In this document: positions 47,087 to 59,269 of the stretch, one piece after another
How the letters are laid out: each line of letters opens with the position of its first letter
How positions within the stretch are numbered: position 1 is the stretch's first letter
NCBI RefSeq assembly: GCF_018139145.2
Contig: NC_059471.1
Span: 205,549,494-205,613,493, forward strand
Direction: 5' to 3'
DNA length: 64,000 nucleotides
DNA from: Gymnogyps californianus
Taxonomy: Eukaryota; Chordata; Aves; Accipitriformes; Cathartidae
Position numbers and translations under genes: made by a program
The notes under the pieces: generated by a model
What the model saw: the letters and a program-made list of their open reading frames with translations, nothing else
Database searches by the model: none
What the model was told of the DNA's origin: nothing

Positions 47087-50000
47087 AAAGTTCTAAAGTT
47101 GCCCTCCAATAATTTTGGGGGCTGTGACCTCAAAGCTGAGAAACACTGCTCTAGTTGAAATGACTGAATGAAGTAAAAGCTTTGTGGCCTTTGCTTAGGT
47201 AAAATTTTGGATCAAGTGATCTCATGGACAAAACACAACCTAAAACAAATTTCAGGTAATTTCTGAGTTTTCTTTTTATAAAAACTCATACTTGGAAGGA
47301 ATCTGTACTTAAGAGTTCAGGCTGTCTAGCATCAATTTAAATTACAAGTATGTATCATCTAGTAATAACAGAGCATTGGCTTATTTGCATAAAATTTGAA
47401 CAGCTCTGAATCTCAGTCCTTAGTAATAGGCCCTGTGCTGTGAGTGACAAGGATAGTGTGGCGCCACAAGAAATACATGTACTGAGTTACCTTGAAAGAT
47501 CTACCTATCATGTAGATGTATGCAGTGGCAGAAGTATTTGTGGTACGTAAGGCCTGACTTGCCTAGAAGATGGTTAAAAGTTGTTTAGAGGTAGTTCTGT
47601 TATTGCTGAGTATGTGCATACATGAACAGAATGAACACAGATTTCCATTCTTCTAATTTCTTTAAAAATACAGTGCAAATTTTATAACTCCATCCTCATG
47701 CAGATGTTGCTAGCCAAATAAGAGCAGAAGCAAAATTAAAATTTTGCTCTTCTTTGGTCTTTTACACTCCAGTAAAGTGTGAGCTCAGTCTGCTTTTTAG
47801 CATCAGATCAAGGGGAAAGTTCCTGTAAATGTCTATGGGTGCTGAGGGTTTTTTCCCCCACTCCTTCCCCCCCCCTTATTCCTCATTCTTGGAGTCCCAA
47901 AGCAGTTCTCTGACTCACCTTCACCAAAAGACTTTTTTAATACAAGTGGAAATTCTTACTTCTGTCTCCTGTTTCTGAATCATGCAGTGGAAGAAGTTTT
48001 TTGTTTTGTTTATAGGTGTTTCAGTAGCTGTGCTTATGTAAATGCATCTCAGAACACATAGAAGATGCCATGCACTTCAAAATGGCTACTGTCTTGGCTG
48101 AAATTAGATTCCAGCAGTTGTATGTATATGTATGTACACACCTTTATTGTGATTGCTGGTGAAAACTCTCTGGAACACCTGTCTTGAAGGTTTTGGGTTG
48201 TGAGTGTGTGCCTCAATAGTAACTACTTGAGGTGAAATAAGTTAGCTTGCATCAAGTGCTGCACTGCTGCTGCCAAATCTTGCTTAAAACAAAGCTAGCT
48301 TGGATATCTCAGTCTTACAGTGTTTGGATCTTTATTTAGCCTTTTGGATTGCTTGCTTATGTTTTCACCAAATTCTCTACGTCTGCTGTGAGGCAACTTG
48401 AGTACTGCCCTAGGGAGACATTGAAGGCAGCTGTTCTTTTTTGGTGTCTGTTAGCCAAGTGTCATAGCAGCATTACTGGTTTTGGAAGAAGCAGCACATT
48501 TTGCTTTAAAGTATTTTGATACATGCAGCAGAGGAGTGACTGAATGAGTGTGTTTCTGCTCCTCTCTGTAGCTAATGCAAAAGAAGAATAAGATGAAAGT
48601 ACTTTATTGAGCATTGCTGATAGCGATCCCAGTATTTCAGCAAACTAATTCCTTTTGCTGTTGAAGTCTTTGCAACTTTTGGGCAGCTTTAAACACCTAC
48701 TTCAGAGTGGATCTTTGAAATACAGCAGAACAGAAGCCTTAGGCTAGAAATGTGCCCCCTCCTTGTTCTGTGAAATTCTATTCAAGCTTTGCTGAGAAAT
48801 ACTACTTCTAGAAACCAGTTTTCCATTTTGTGTTTGTAGTCCTCAGGAAGACTTTGGCTGTATGCTAAAATAATTGAACACAAATATTCTGAAGTTGGGC
48901 ATAGGTTGATGTCAAAGCCAGTATTGGGAACAGGCACTGTACAGCACCACCCAGACACTCACTGTAATAAAGGACAGAGGGAAGAAGTTGTAGTCTGATC
49001 CATATTACAGTTAAATGTACTAGAATGTTACTTTTTAAAAGGTAAATCGTATAACTTTAATGTTGAATTTAAAAGTTCAAGCTTTTGCGTTAGGAAACTT
49101 TCTATTAAAGTTTGCTACGAACTTGGTCCTATGTCATATATGTCTTAAGGTAGTGTTGTGTGTGGTGAGGGGATTTTTTTACCCTTAAAAACTGAGCCTT
49201 GTTCAGTGTTCGAAGTGGACAGATGAAGGTGTCGTGGGCAGTGTAGCTGAGCAGATCAAGTGGTTTGCTGCCACTGATTAGGGGTGGGTTCTGCTGTTAC
49301 TCATTGCCTGCTATTGGTGGTCTCCATGCTCTAGTTCCTGTCTGACAATGCCGTGAACCAATTCTGTTCACTAATCTAGCAGAAAAGTGAATAGCTTTCT
49401 GCTAAGCCATTAAGTTAAAAGTCAATTTACTGTGCAATCAGATGAGCATCAGTCAGTACCAGGAATGGTGTAGGACTGTGTGCCAGAAGCAGTGGCAGAG
49501 GAGAGTGGAGAGCTGGACTCTACCGATCTGTGGCAGTGAGCTCTTAGATTGCTCAGCTGCATCATATATCCACATTTGAAGGCAGAACAAATAATTATGA
49601 ATTTAACATTTTTCCAGTCTTTCAGAATTCAATTTGATATTATAAGTATCACTTTCTCTACGAAATACGGTGTCCGAAGTATCTAAAAATAATTTTTCCT
49701 AAGTATGTCATTTGCTGCCAGTATGAAAATGAAGTAGAGTTATTGACAGAATTTATCTTGTGTATGCCGTAGCATAAGCTTGTGTGAATTTGAAAAAGGC
49801 TCAAAACAACTAATCATTTTTTTGAAGTCATGTTATCTTTCAATTTCTGCTTGAAGTGCTTTTAGAGAACTAAGTTTTACTCTTGTTGGTATGTAATTTT
49901 TTTTGTGAAGTCTTTAATTCTAGTAATGTTTTGAAAAAAATCTCATTTGGAATCCCCTTTCTCTTCTGACTTCAGTGTTTTAAGGCTTTTTTCCTCTCCA

Positions 50001-50208
50001 GTGGCATCAGTAACTCAGACCCTTGAAGAAGGGATTCATATTTTGTCTCCCAAGGATAGACACTCCTCATCTTGATTTTTCTATCTCTCTTCCCAATTGC
50101 AAGTAGCAGTTCAGGGGTCTCTGCTACTTCCCATCATAGATCTTGTGGTGTTTTTTTTGTTATACAGCCTTTTGTTCCTTCAGTGATTGTTGCTCTCTTG
50201 GTTTCCAG

Positions 50209-50369
50209 GTGTTACAGAATTAAAAATGGCCTCGGTTCGATCCTTTTTGGTATATAGAGATCCAAAAAGTTCTGTGGAAGAGAAGAGAGTTGTGTTCAGA
50301 GATGAGAGGCTGCTAGCAAATATTTATTTGGTTCCAAATTGTGCGCACCATTTTTGCAACTTCTCGTGA
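50209..50369 (+). other. Exon-like segment in RSBN1L intron 2 (candidate alternative 3' exon)
   Basis: The acceptor-like tgctctcttggtttccag (AG at 50207-50208) precedes a frame that is open in phase 1, the phase carried by exon 2. It reads GVTELKMASVRSFLVYRDPK and on for 53 residues to TGA at 50367-50369. It contains more CpG dinucleotides than its surroundings. No homology is recognised and no clear poly(A) signal follows closely. It may be chance. Confidence 0.15.
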
Positions 50370-50924
50370 TTTGGGAAAGCAAGTACTGAGGAACTTTAAT
50401 ACTTGATATATGTGTAAATGACATAACCCTTGCAGTCTGCGATCAAAAGTCAAAACAGTCTATATTATTAAAATATTTATATCTAAAGCTGAACAGAAAA
50501 TTTCTTTTCAAGCTGGAAGGACTGTGGTGGATACCAGAAAAAGAGTTATTTTTATCCTGTGGTTAAGAGCTGCTTTTCCCTTCTGAAGGTTTCATGGAGA
50601 TGGTGTGAAAACAAACACAGAGAATGATAAATATTTTTCACTTTGAAAATGTCTTAGTGTAATCCCTCTTAAGAAGGTTTTGAGTGCTTACGTAGGTGTA
50701 TACCAAGTTAACTAAACATATTTTTACAACTGGTTTTGAGTGCAAACCTTTTTGGATATGTTTATGTGAACTTTGCATATAATTTGATGCTGATTTACAT
50801 TCCATCTATCTGATTTTAATTGTGTATGTTACATTGGGGTTTTTTTTATTGTCTCTGTCTTAAAAGCACCACTGCTTTTGAGGCCATGGCTTTGCTCTTT
50901 TGAGTGCTGTTTACTGATGAAAAA

Positions 50925-51082
50925 AATAGAATAGACTATTTCAGTTGGAAGGGTCCTACAACAATCATCTAGTCCAACTGCCTCACCAATTCAGGGCTGA
51001 CCAAAAGTTAAAGCATGTCCAAATGCCTCTTAAACACTGACAGGCTTGGGGAATTGACCACCTCTCTAGGAAGCCTGTTTTG
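50925..51082 (-). mobile_element. CR1 LINE fragment
   Basis: 'gaatagactatttcagttggaagggtcctacaacaatcatctagtccaactgcctcaccaattcagggctgaccaaaagttaaagcatg' is the complement of a CR1 3' end of a different subfamily from the nest. Homology runs to 'ttgaccacctctctaggaagcctgtttt' and then fades. Confidence 0.85.
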
Positions 51083-52630
51083 TAGTTTAGTAGTTTTGTA
51101 ACCTTAAAAGTGTGTGGTTGTTTCATTTTGGTTTGGTTTTTTTTTTTTTGCATAGCTGCATCTGTGAAATACATTAAGTGATGAATTAAAAAAACGAGCC
51201 ACCACATATTACAGGAGGAGTCAAATGAAATTGATTGTTAAACAGTAAAACTTCTTGGAAGACGTAATCAAAGGCGAGAAATGGGACAGATTAAAAAGGG
51301 AAATCAGATAATCTTCCTTCTTGAACTGTAGAAACAGAAGTCAACAATTTTTGAGGTAGTTTTGGACAGATACAGATTCACACCCATTTTATGTAGGTAC
51401 TTTACATTTCAACTAGTAATAATGGAATGTAATTTAATAGCTGGATATTCAGCAAGAACATGTAGATGCTGATCTTCAGTCTTCTTAAGGTTTTCTTCGG
51501 TGATTATAGACATGCTAAAGCGTGAGAGCAAGTTGGCTCTTGCCATAGCAAATAGCTTCTTGCTTTAAACTTAGAAATTGTTGTATTTGTTGCTAGTTAT
51601 ATTACTGCTAATTGTACCCCAATGAATATAAGTTTCCATCCTTTCCCTGCCGTGCATGAAGTCCCAGATCTGAGTGACTAGTCCCTACAAAAATCTGAGC
51701 TCCATTTGAGAACAAGTGAAGTGGATTGACAGGTAACCACTGCTTCCCCTGCCTCACCTTGCTGCAGCATTCAGTGCTATAATTCCATATTTTCTATATT
51801 CAAACTAATATAATATCTGGAAATGTTTGACTACTTTATGATATCCATCAGTATAGCAATGAATTTTCGTGTTTAGAGTGAAACAATTTTAAAATGGTAA
51901 GTTAAAGCATTTTTAAGAGTTTGAGATACCTGTAGACTCTTGGATGCTCTCTAGTTGTGTATTCCTGCAGTCAGGAGGAGGGAAAAAATTGTCTATTCTG
52001 TAGTCCATTTTTTTGAAGTTTGGATTGAGATTTCTGAGCCTATAATATGGAACTTCCTGCTGTCATAAACCATTTCTTTGTGTTTATTTCCCCCTGAATG
52101 GAACTGATGCCATAATGATGCTATTACAGTACCCCAGAATGTGAGCAGTAGGTGATTTTTGTCAGGTGATGACACTTCACTCAAGTAACCTTGCACCCTC
52201 CATGAACTATTTTCAGGACTCCTCTAAGGTTGAGGTAGTTGGTTGTATACGTGTTGCTGCTCTTTCTCGTCTTTCCATGCCCAGTAGTTTTAAAGACTCT
52301 TGTGGCAGAAGGAAGACCTTAACAAAGAAGTAGTGAATATTGCATTTGCCAGATGAAGCAGTCCTGTTGCAGAGGCCCACGCTGGTTTTACATTAAATTT
52401 AGCCTAATGAAAGGACAGATTTTCATGAGGATACTGTGCCTTTTGGCAGTTGAACTTGGTTAGCTAAAAGTGAAATTGTGCTTATAGAGTATGCTACGTT
52501 AAATCTGATTTAGAGTGAAGGGAGTCTTTGTAGCTCTTAACTGTGTGGATTAGGTTAAGAAATCCTAGGGCACACTTCCTTGTGTGGGCTAAGTAAGAAA
52601 TGAGTGACCTCAGGGCACTTCTTCCCCCCC

Positions 52631-52785
52631 CTACAAGATGAGAAAATAGAAGCTAGAGAGATAACTAGCTTGCCTGCCTCCACTTCAGAAATCCCAGAGG
52701 TATGTAGCTGCTGTCACAAACCTCAAGGGCTCAGAAGCAGGTGTCTTAATTGCTTGTTCTCTTTTCCAGTATCTGCACCTTCCAT
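52631..52785 (+). repeat. Possible MIR SINE relic
   Basis: 'ctacaagatgagaaaatagaagctagagagataactagcttgcctgcc', then '...agctgctgtcacaaacctcaagggctcagaagcaggtgtct', follows the order of the MIR core and 3' part (acagatgaggaaactgaggc...agaggttaagtaacttgccc...agccgggattcgaacccaggtct) with heavy divergence. The match is from memory and weak. Confidence 0.35.
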
Positions 52786-53344
52786 ATCCAGACCTCTTAA
52801 TTATCAGCAAGGATGTGTGATTCCACACACCAGTAGTTGTGATTTTTTTTTTTTTTTAAGGGCTTTTGTGAATTACTTGGGCTGAGGATTGCAAGCTGAA
52901 AATAGTCTACTACGGCATAGTAGTAGAGACTGGCTAACTTCACTCTTGTGAATTTGAGATTATTTAGAAATTGTGTATTTCATTGCAAGACTAAACTTCT
53001 GTGTCTGAACCTGCTGATCTTGAATTGCTTCTTGTGAATATAATTTTGCACTATAACATGTCCAGTAATTTGATTTATCAAATTGTGAAATGATTTCAAC
53101 TGCTAGACTTTAGAGCAGTGTAGTGACAGAAGTTTTTTTTGGCTATTGTGTTTATTACTTGCAAAAAAACCCACCCCAAAAGCACTTGAAGAAAACCACT
53201 TTAAAACAAGGGAGAAAGTTTACCTTGGGAATCACTTGAACACATTATCCCTAAATGAGTACTTTTTGGCTTTAGGCCATTGCAGTTTGTTTTCAGTTCA
53301 GCTTGCATATTATATAAACTTGAAGCTAGTTTCTGTTTTGTGAG

Positions 53345-53415
53345 GTTTTGTTTTTTGGTGGTTGTTTGGGTTTTTTTGTTGTTTGTGTGTTGTTTGTTTT
53401 CTTTTGTTTTTTTTT
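53345..53415. repeat. G/T-rich low-complexity tract
   Basis: About 70 bases of T with interspersed G's (ttttttggtggttgtttggg and on). Confidence 0.9.
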
Positions 53416-53943
53416 AAAAAGTATGGGGTCAGGTTTTAGATATTTCCACATGTATGTCAACAGAGTTTATTTAGTTCTGGAAGAATGACCATGTAAAGCC
53501 ATCTGACAGTGTAGGTTCTGGCAGTGGCATCTTGTGAACAGTTTGCTGATGATAGTTGATAATCATTGACCATTTGTAAAACCCTTGTTTGGCAGTGTTT
53601 GTTGACAGCTGTCATATAATGTCTCTGAACTTTCTGGTATAGTAATTGCTGATGGCCAGTTAAAGGGTATGAGTAAGGATTGTGACTCATCATGAAAGCA
53701 GCCTTGGGAAACTTAGTTTTTTGTGATTTCCTCCCCCTCCCACCCCAGCTTATTTGTCAGTCATAATGTGAACATGGCAGGTGTCTCTTACTACTTACTT
53801 TCAGTAAGATACACATGTGACCCTCGGTATTGGTCTCTGGTCTTGGTGTGCTGTGGTGAGGGTTTTGGTGACTTCGAATCCTGATCCTTAAATACTTATT
53901 TTGTATATGAATATACTTAAGTGATCTTTTTTCCTCTCAACAG

Positions 53944-54587
53944 GTGGGAAGGAGAAACCAAAAACCAATGTAGAAGAGCTACAGATTAAAAAAGTTAAGA
54001 AGAAAAAGAAAAAGAAACATAAAGAGAATGAGAAGAAGAAGCGTCCAAAAATGTACAGCAAATCCATTCAGACCATCTGCTCAGGATTGGTTTCTGATAT
54101 TGAGGATCAGGAAGCCAAAGGCATCATAGATGATCATCTTAAGGATTTCAATGGGAAAAATATGGATCCCAAGAAGGACTGTGAGTCCAAGATACCAGAG
54201 AACAGTGAGTTTCCATTTGTCTCGTTAAAGGAGCCACGGGTTCAAAATAAACTCAAAAGGTTGGACACATTGGAGTTCAAACAGCTGATTCATATTGAGC
54301 ACCAGCCTAACGGAGGTGCATCAGTTATCCATGCCTACAGTAATGAACTCTCCCACTTATCTCCTGTGGAGATGGAGAGATTTGCAGAAGAGTTTGTGGG
54401 TCTGGTTTTTAGTGAAAATGAAAACTGTGCAGCTTACTATGTAATGGGTATTGTTCATGGGGCAGCTACTTATTTACCTGACTTTTTAGACTACTTTTCG
54501 TTTAATTTTCCCAATTCACCAGTGAAAATGGAGATTTTGGGAAAGAAAGATATAGAGACAACGACTATGTCAAATTTTCATGCTCAG
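53944..54587 (+). CDS. RSBN1L: RSBN1L coding exon 3 (residues 252-466)
   Basis: Bounded by ctctcaacag at 53943 and ctcag|gtaaga at 54588, this 644-base exon enters in phase 1 and leaves in phase 0. It encodes GGKEKPKTNVEELQIKK, then a polybasic run (seven lysines at 270-276, more at 282-287, a likely nuclear localisation signal). MYSKSIQTICSGLVSDIEDQ follows, then the conserved block IPENSEFPFVSLKEPRVQNK...LDTLEFKQLIHIEHQPNGGA...ELSHLSPVEMERFAEEFVGLVFSENE...YYVMGIVHGAATYLPDFLDYFSFNFPNSPVKMEILGKKDIETTTMSNFHAQ. This agrees almost residue for residue with RSBN1L as I know it. The block is the start of the conserved RSBN core that carries the JmjC demethylase domain in RSBN1/DPY-21. The catalytic histidine/aspartate residues lie in later exons outside the window. 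No frameshift or stop is present. The open frame continues past the donor to 54644, but only by chance. Confidence 0.97.
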
Positions 54588-54647
54588 GTAAGAGGTTATA
54601 CATTTTACTTTCTAAAGTCATATAATGGTTTCAAACAACTGTGAATC

Positions 54648-54670
54648 TTTTTTTTTTTTTTTTTTTTTAG
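54648..54670 (+). repeat. Poly-T (21) ending in AG just after exon 3
   Basis: The run ends tttttag and looks like a 3' splice site 83 bases into intron 3. Used with the exon 3 donor, it would make an 83-base intron and add about 21 residues before a TAA at about 54734-54736. Confidence 0.8.
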
Positions 54671-55192
54671 AATACAGTTACTGTTAGCTGTGCTGTGTGG
54701 GTGACGCAGAAGACTAGAAGCAAGGGAGTTCTTTAATAAGTTAGTTCTGCAATATTAAAGATAAGGAGCCTATTAACTGAGACACAAAGTTGGATTTTAT
54801 GGGGGAGGGGAAATGTTTGCATGTGTGTGTGTGCACAGGTTTCCTTGGATTTGTTTCTGTAGCTGAAGCTTAACTGTGAGTTTTAGAGGGTTAAAATGAT
54901 TTAGCTGGCTATCTGGGTATCTGAACTGCGTAGTTTATCTGTATGAACTTCTTCATAAAACTGAAATGCTTTAATACATTAGAACAATGTTATACATATT
55001 AACTGTGCCCTACACAGGTTTTTAGTTGCATTTGTAGTTGGAGGCTTCTAAATCTGTCCTTAAAGGAGAACTTAATGGTGGTTAACGTAGCTACTAATTT
55101 GATCCTTACCCCTTTGTATTTCCCTGCAGTTAGTTGTATTCTCTTGAAAGCTCTTAAGATACGGGGCAAAATGGCAGGCAAAAAAATAGCGC

Positions 55193-55216
55193 TTTTTTTT
55201 TTTTTTTTTTTTTTAG
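55193..55216 (+). repeat. Poly-T (22) followed by AG
   Basis: A mononucleotide run in intron 3; its adjoining AG resembles an acceptor. Most likely simple-sequence expansion. Confidence 0.9.
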
Positions 55217-57031
55217 ATTTTATTTTCTGGAGAGAAATGACTGTATACTTTCTTAACAACAGCTAGTGATTAAACATAACCTCTGCTATTTATTAACTTG
55301 CTGTAGAAGATACATTACAGTTGCATATAAATTATTTATATTTCAGGTCTTTTAAGTTCAGGGAAAAAAAAATTCTAACTTTCTTAGATTGCCACCTTGG
55401 TGATAAGGGCATTATGTAAAGCCCATACAGATATTTTGAAACAATTTATGAAGAAACTCAATCCTGTTTTTCATTATATCAACTTTAGCTCACAGTTGCC
55501 TGTTTAACTCCCTGTTTGTGAATTTAGATGTTGTATGGAACACCTTTAAACTATTTTAGTCTTCACTTTTTAGACAATTACGAAGAGTTCAAGTGTAAGT
55601 TATACTGTCATCTTTTTGATGAAAAACGTGCTTTTTTTTTTTTCTTCGGCTACATAAACATTTGCATGGAACACTATTGCATTTATTGACAAATTTCAGG
55701 TGTGTGTTATCCACAAGGATATGCAGAACTGAAATGTTGCTCCAAGAGAACATTTGCAGTGCTTGTTAAGAAAACATCCACTGCCATGGAATATGAATAT
55801 TCTGTGAAATATATTAACTATTTTTTTTAGTATATAAACTGAATCATTACTTTAACAGTAAAAATCACAGAACATATTATGGGCAGCTACCCAGAGCTGC
55901 TCTGTCTTAGGTCATTTTATGTAAAAAAAAAAAAAGAGCTGGATCTGTCCTTGTAAGTATGTTCTTTAATTCCAGCCTGTTGTCTTGGGCAGCATTAATG
56001 CAAGCATAGCTGTGTGCTAGTATCTGCCCTAAAGAAATAATTAAGAAAAGCCCAAATTTTATTTTTGTGAATTATAATGCAATTATTTTAATGAAAGGAT
56101 GGATTAACTTGGTATTACAATGGTATCATCAATATCTGTAGTGAAATCAGTCCTGTGGTCATTGGGGTTGAGATCATAATTTCTGATTTTTCTGTAAGTG
56201 AAGGAGGAACAGAGAGAAACTGTAGTAGATGAAAGAAGCCAAACTGTATTATTATAGCATTCAACTGGTCAGCTTCATAGTCTGTCTTCTAACCTATATT
56301 TTACTTGGCTGGAGATTTAGTTCTGGTATCTTCTTTTCCTTTGTTTTCTCTCAGTTTTTCAGTTAGTTTTCATAGCGTTTTATCACTTGTCAGAGTTTGG
56401 TTGCTTGACAGAAAACACTTGGCTTCTTGTATTTTTGCAAAACATAAAGGATGTAGTGTGTATAAATAAGGTATACAGGCATACACCAGACTTATTCATA
56501 GTGTCTTCTGCGCAGCATCGCTGTTGCCTGGAGTATTTAAGTCAGTATCTTGGTTGCCTAGCTATTGATTCTATTTTTCCTTATTAGTTCATTATTTTTT
56601 GTCTTATTCTGGGTGCTTATTTTGTCTTAGGTGATCTGCTACAGTTGAAAGGTTTTGTTAGCTTAATATTCTCCTTTCTGACTGGGGCCAGTATCAGAGA
56701 TGTCTAGGAAGGAGTATGAGAGTCTAGTAGCCATAGTGATACTGTGTCAGAGTGCTCATCCTCCAGGGATATGACAGGACCTTTTTAACTCTGAGAGTTG
56801 TGGATTTTGTGGTTTTAACCTTCAGGTGTATTTTTCTTGTGTGTGTAAATTTCTGATTCATTAGTATCAGTTGCCTCTCTGTTTTCTGTCTCTTTATAAG
56901 AGACAGGTATATATATCTCTCTCTATGTATCTCACCTTCCTTTATAAAAGGTACTAAATGACTGCATAATTTGCTACATTTTGTGTAGATTGATAATATT
57001 CTCCTGTCTTGTTGAGTTCTTTGTGAATCTT

Positions 57032-57609
57032 TGTCGTGGTTTAACCCCAGCCAGCAGCTAAGCACCACGCAGCCGCTCGCTCACTGCCCCCCCACCCCTG
57101 GGATGGGGAAGAGAATCAGGAAAAAAAAACTCGTGAGTTGAGATAAAGACAGTTTAATAGGACAGAAAGGAATGAAAAACAATGATAATGATAATAATAA
57201 TAATATGACAATAGCAATACTAAAAGAATTAAACTATACAAAGCAAGTGGTGCACAGTGCAATTGCTCACCACTCGTTGACCGATGCCCAGTTAGTTCCC
57301 GAGCCGCGATCCAAACCGCTCGGCCAACTCCCCCCTGTTTATATACTGGGCATGACGTTCCATGGTATGGAATACCCCTTTGGCTAGTTCAAGTCAGCTG
57401 CCCCGGCTCTGCTCCCTCCCAGCTTCTTGCACACCTGCTTACTGGCAGAGCACAGGAAACTGGAAAGTCCTTGGCTGAAGATAAGTGCTACTTAGCAACA
57501 ACTAAAACATCGGAGTGTTATCAACATCATTCTCACACTAAATCCAAAACACAGCACTGTACCAGCTACTAAGAAGAAAATTAACTCTGTCCCAGCTGAA
57601 ACCAGGACA
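57032..57609 (-). mobile_element. Solo LTR of an avian endogenous retrovirus (578 bp, antisense to RSBN1L)
   Basis: The + strand runs from tgtcgtggtttaacccc to cagctgaaaccaggaca, that is TG...CA ends. It is flanked by a perfect 5-bp direct repeat, atctt, at 57027-57031 and 57610-57614. The minus strand begins tgtcctggtttcagctggg, carries a TATA-like cagtatataaacagg (about 57334-57348) and an attaaact polyadenylation motif (about 57150), and ends in ttaaaccacgaca. I recognise this as a very common neoavian LTR family; the 5-bp duplication suggests an ERVL-like origin. No internal viral sequence is present. The intact duplication and promoter motif suggest it is younger than the LTR in intron 1. 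Confidence 0.92.
57180..57208. repeat. Trinucleotide microsatellite (ATG/ATA)n inside the LTR
   Basis: aatgataatgataataataataatatga: a short imperfect trinucleotide run in the transcribed part of the LTR. Confidence 0.9.
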
Positions 57610-59269
57610 ATCTTTTAAAGGGATTCTAATGTGCTGTTGCAGTATATTTCAATGAAATTTTAAATGTAGTTTTCTGTTCCTACACTGCAAAAGCTCTGTG
57701 CTGCTGTGTTCCCTGTTGTCCTGAGCAATGTCTAGCAGTTGTATAGTCTCAGTTGAGAGGTGAGTTGTTTTCTGATGTCTAAGTAGGAACTTAGTTTTAT
57801 CAAGTCTGCTTTGAGTATCTATCTCAACTTTCTTCAGCCTTAAGAAATCTGGGTATTGCTTTGCTGATTTTAACTAAAACACTGAAATGACTTTCACTTT
57901 AGTGAAACACTTTAGTACATGAGGTTCTTTGGTTGTTTTTGAGAACTCATTGTAGGACATGTAATCAGTCTGACAAACGTTAAGTATTTAAAAAGATCTA
58001 AAAAAGTATAAAAAAAATAAAAAGGAGAGATGAGCTAAGCCTGAAATTGAAAGTATTATAGAGTATTTTTATCAGTGTTTTTATTTCTCAAGTTGATTCT
58101 TTCAGTACTACTCGATAATCTTCCACCTCCTGTTTTGCGGCACATGAGGTTTTTTTGTTTTTAAGTAATGCATATTTTCAAGTCATTGAGTTCTGTGGTA
58201 AGAGGCAGATTCCACAGTACATTCTGTTGGCGAGATCAAAACTGTTGGAGTCCTCCTAAGTCTACCTGGAAAGTCTGCATCTCTCGAGTAATTTACTTAG
58301 TTTTCACAGTTGCAGAGTTGAAAATGAACTCCTCTCAGCTTCTCAATATACCTGTGTCAGACAGAAGTAATATAGTTTCACTTGTTAGGAGATTAGAAGT
58401 GAGCAGAAGCTTGTGATAATAGTTACAGCAGGGACAGGAGAGAGGAGTTTGTGTTAGAACTGGTTCTGTCTCATCAGAATTGGCTTTTAAATTTTGCGGG
58501 GAGAGGAATTGGGGAGTTTTTAATCACCTAGGTTGGGCCTATGTTTAAGGTTGTGTATTTTTTTTTTTTTTAGGTTAGTGGAACAGCTCTCTTTCTGTGA
58601 ACTGTCTGTAAGGCTTAGTCAGATTGTTTCTATAGTTGGGCAAAATGTAATTAGTCTGAGTATCCTTGTAGCCAGTAAGTCACTCTTACAGAGGGTGGAA
58701 AACTGTCCACTGTAGGTACATCCCTGGGCTCCATCATTTGTGTAGATGGCGACAGCTGTATCAGTTACCTGATAGCTATGAATCTTACTTGCCAGGCTCA
58801 TATCAGGATTTCAGTGAACATAAATAATGAGCTTTTGGCACCTACTTGCAGCTTACATCAGTTAAGCTATTTAGTGCTGTTGAGGCAAATGCCTCTCATA
58901 TTTTGAACCCATTACTGTGTCCTCATGCTGGGTAAGTGTAAATTTTTATTGCCTTGCTGAAACCCCAAAGCGCACACTTCATGTTTAACTATAACAATGC
59001 TTAGTGGATTGATTTTGCTGTGCTTCAGTCTTGTCCCAGAGGCAACTTCTTAGTACAGGTGAAGTAAAATGCTGAACAATACCCAACAATTCCTGTGCTT
59101 CAAGACAAGATTGACTGTTTTTAAGCTGTATCTGACAAATGCTTGTCTGATATGTTTGCTGGAGATCTCTATGTGATTCCACACTTCCCAAAGAAATCTG
59201 TTGAAAAATCTTTTTTTCTTGTTTGTCCTCTTATCTTAATCCTCCTGCCACTCGTTCTGTTCTGATCTT
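57610..59269 (+). other. RSBN1L intron 3, no feature recognised
   Basis: AT-rich intronic sequence without recognisable genes or repeats, apart from a poly-T at about 58557-58572. Confidence 0.6.

Larger units (their letters stand above)
40989..50924 (+). other. RSBN1L intron 2, mostly unassigned
   Basis: I recognised no gene, RNA gene or dated repeat in this AT-rich intronic stretch beyond small simple repeats: (TG)8 at 42302-42317, poly-T at about 44360-44377 and a GT-rich tract at 47049-47086. An exon-like segment at 50209-50369 is listed separately. Confidence 0.6.
51083..53943 (+). other. RSBN1L: End of RSBN1L intron 2
   Basis: Holds a possible MIR relic (52631-52785) and a G/T-rich tract (53345-53415). 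The intron ends at gatcttttttcctctcaacag (AG 53942-53943), a strong acceptor for exon 3. Confidence 0.75.
54588..57031 (+). other. RSBN1L: Start of RSBN1L intron 3
   Basis: Intron 3 begins at 54588 and does not end in the window. The next conserved RSBN1L segment (beginning VKRTYSHGTYR in the known protein) is not found before 64000. Two long poly-T runs are followed directly by AG (54648-54670 and 55193-55216). Nothing else was recognised. Confidence 0.75.

Noticed and set aside
57032..57609. A provirus with gag/pol/env around the antisense LTR
   Set aside because: The flanks beyond the target duplication are ordinary intron; only one LTR is present, with no internal retroviral sequence.
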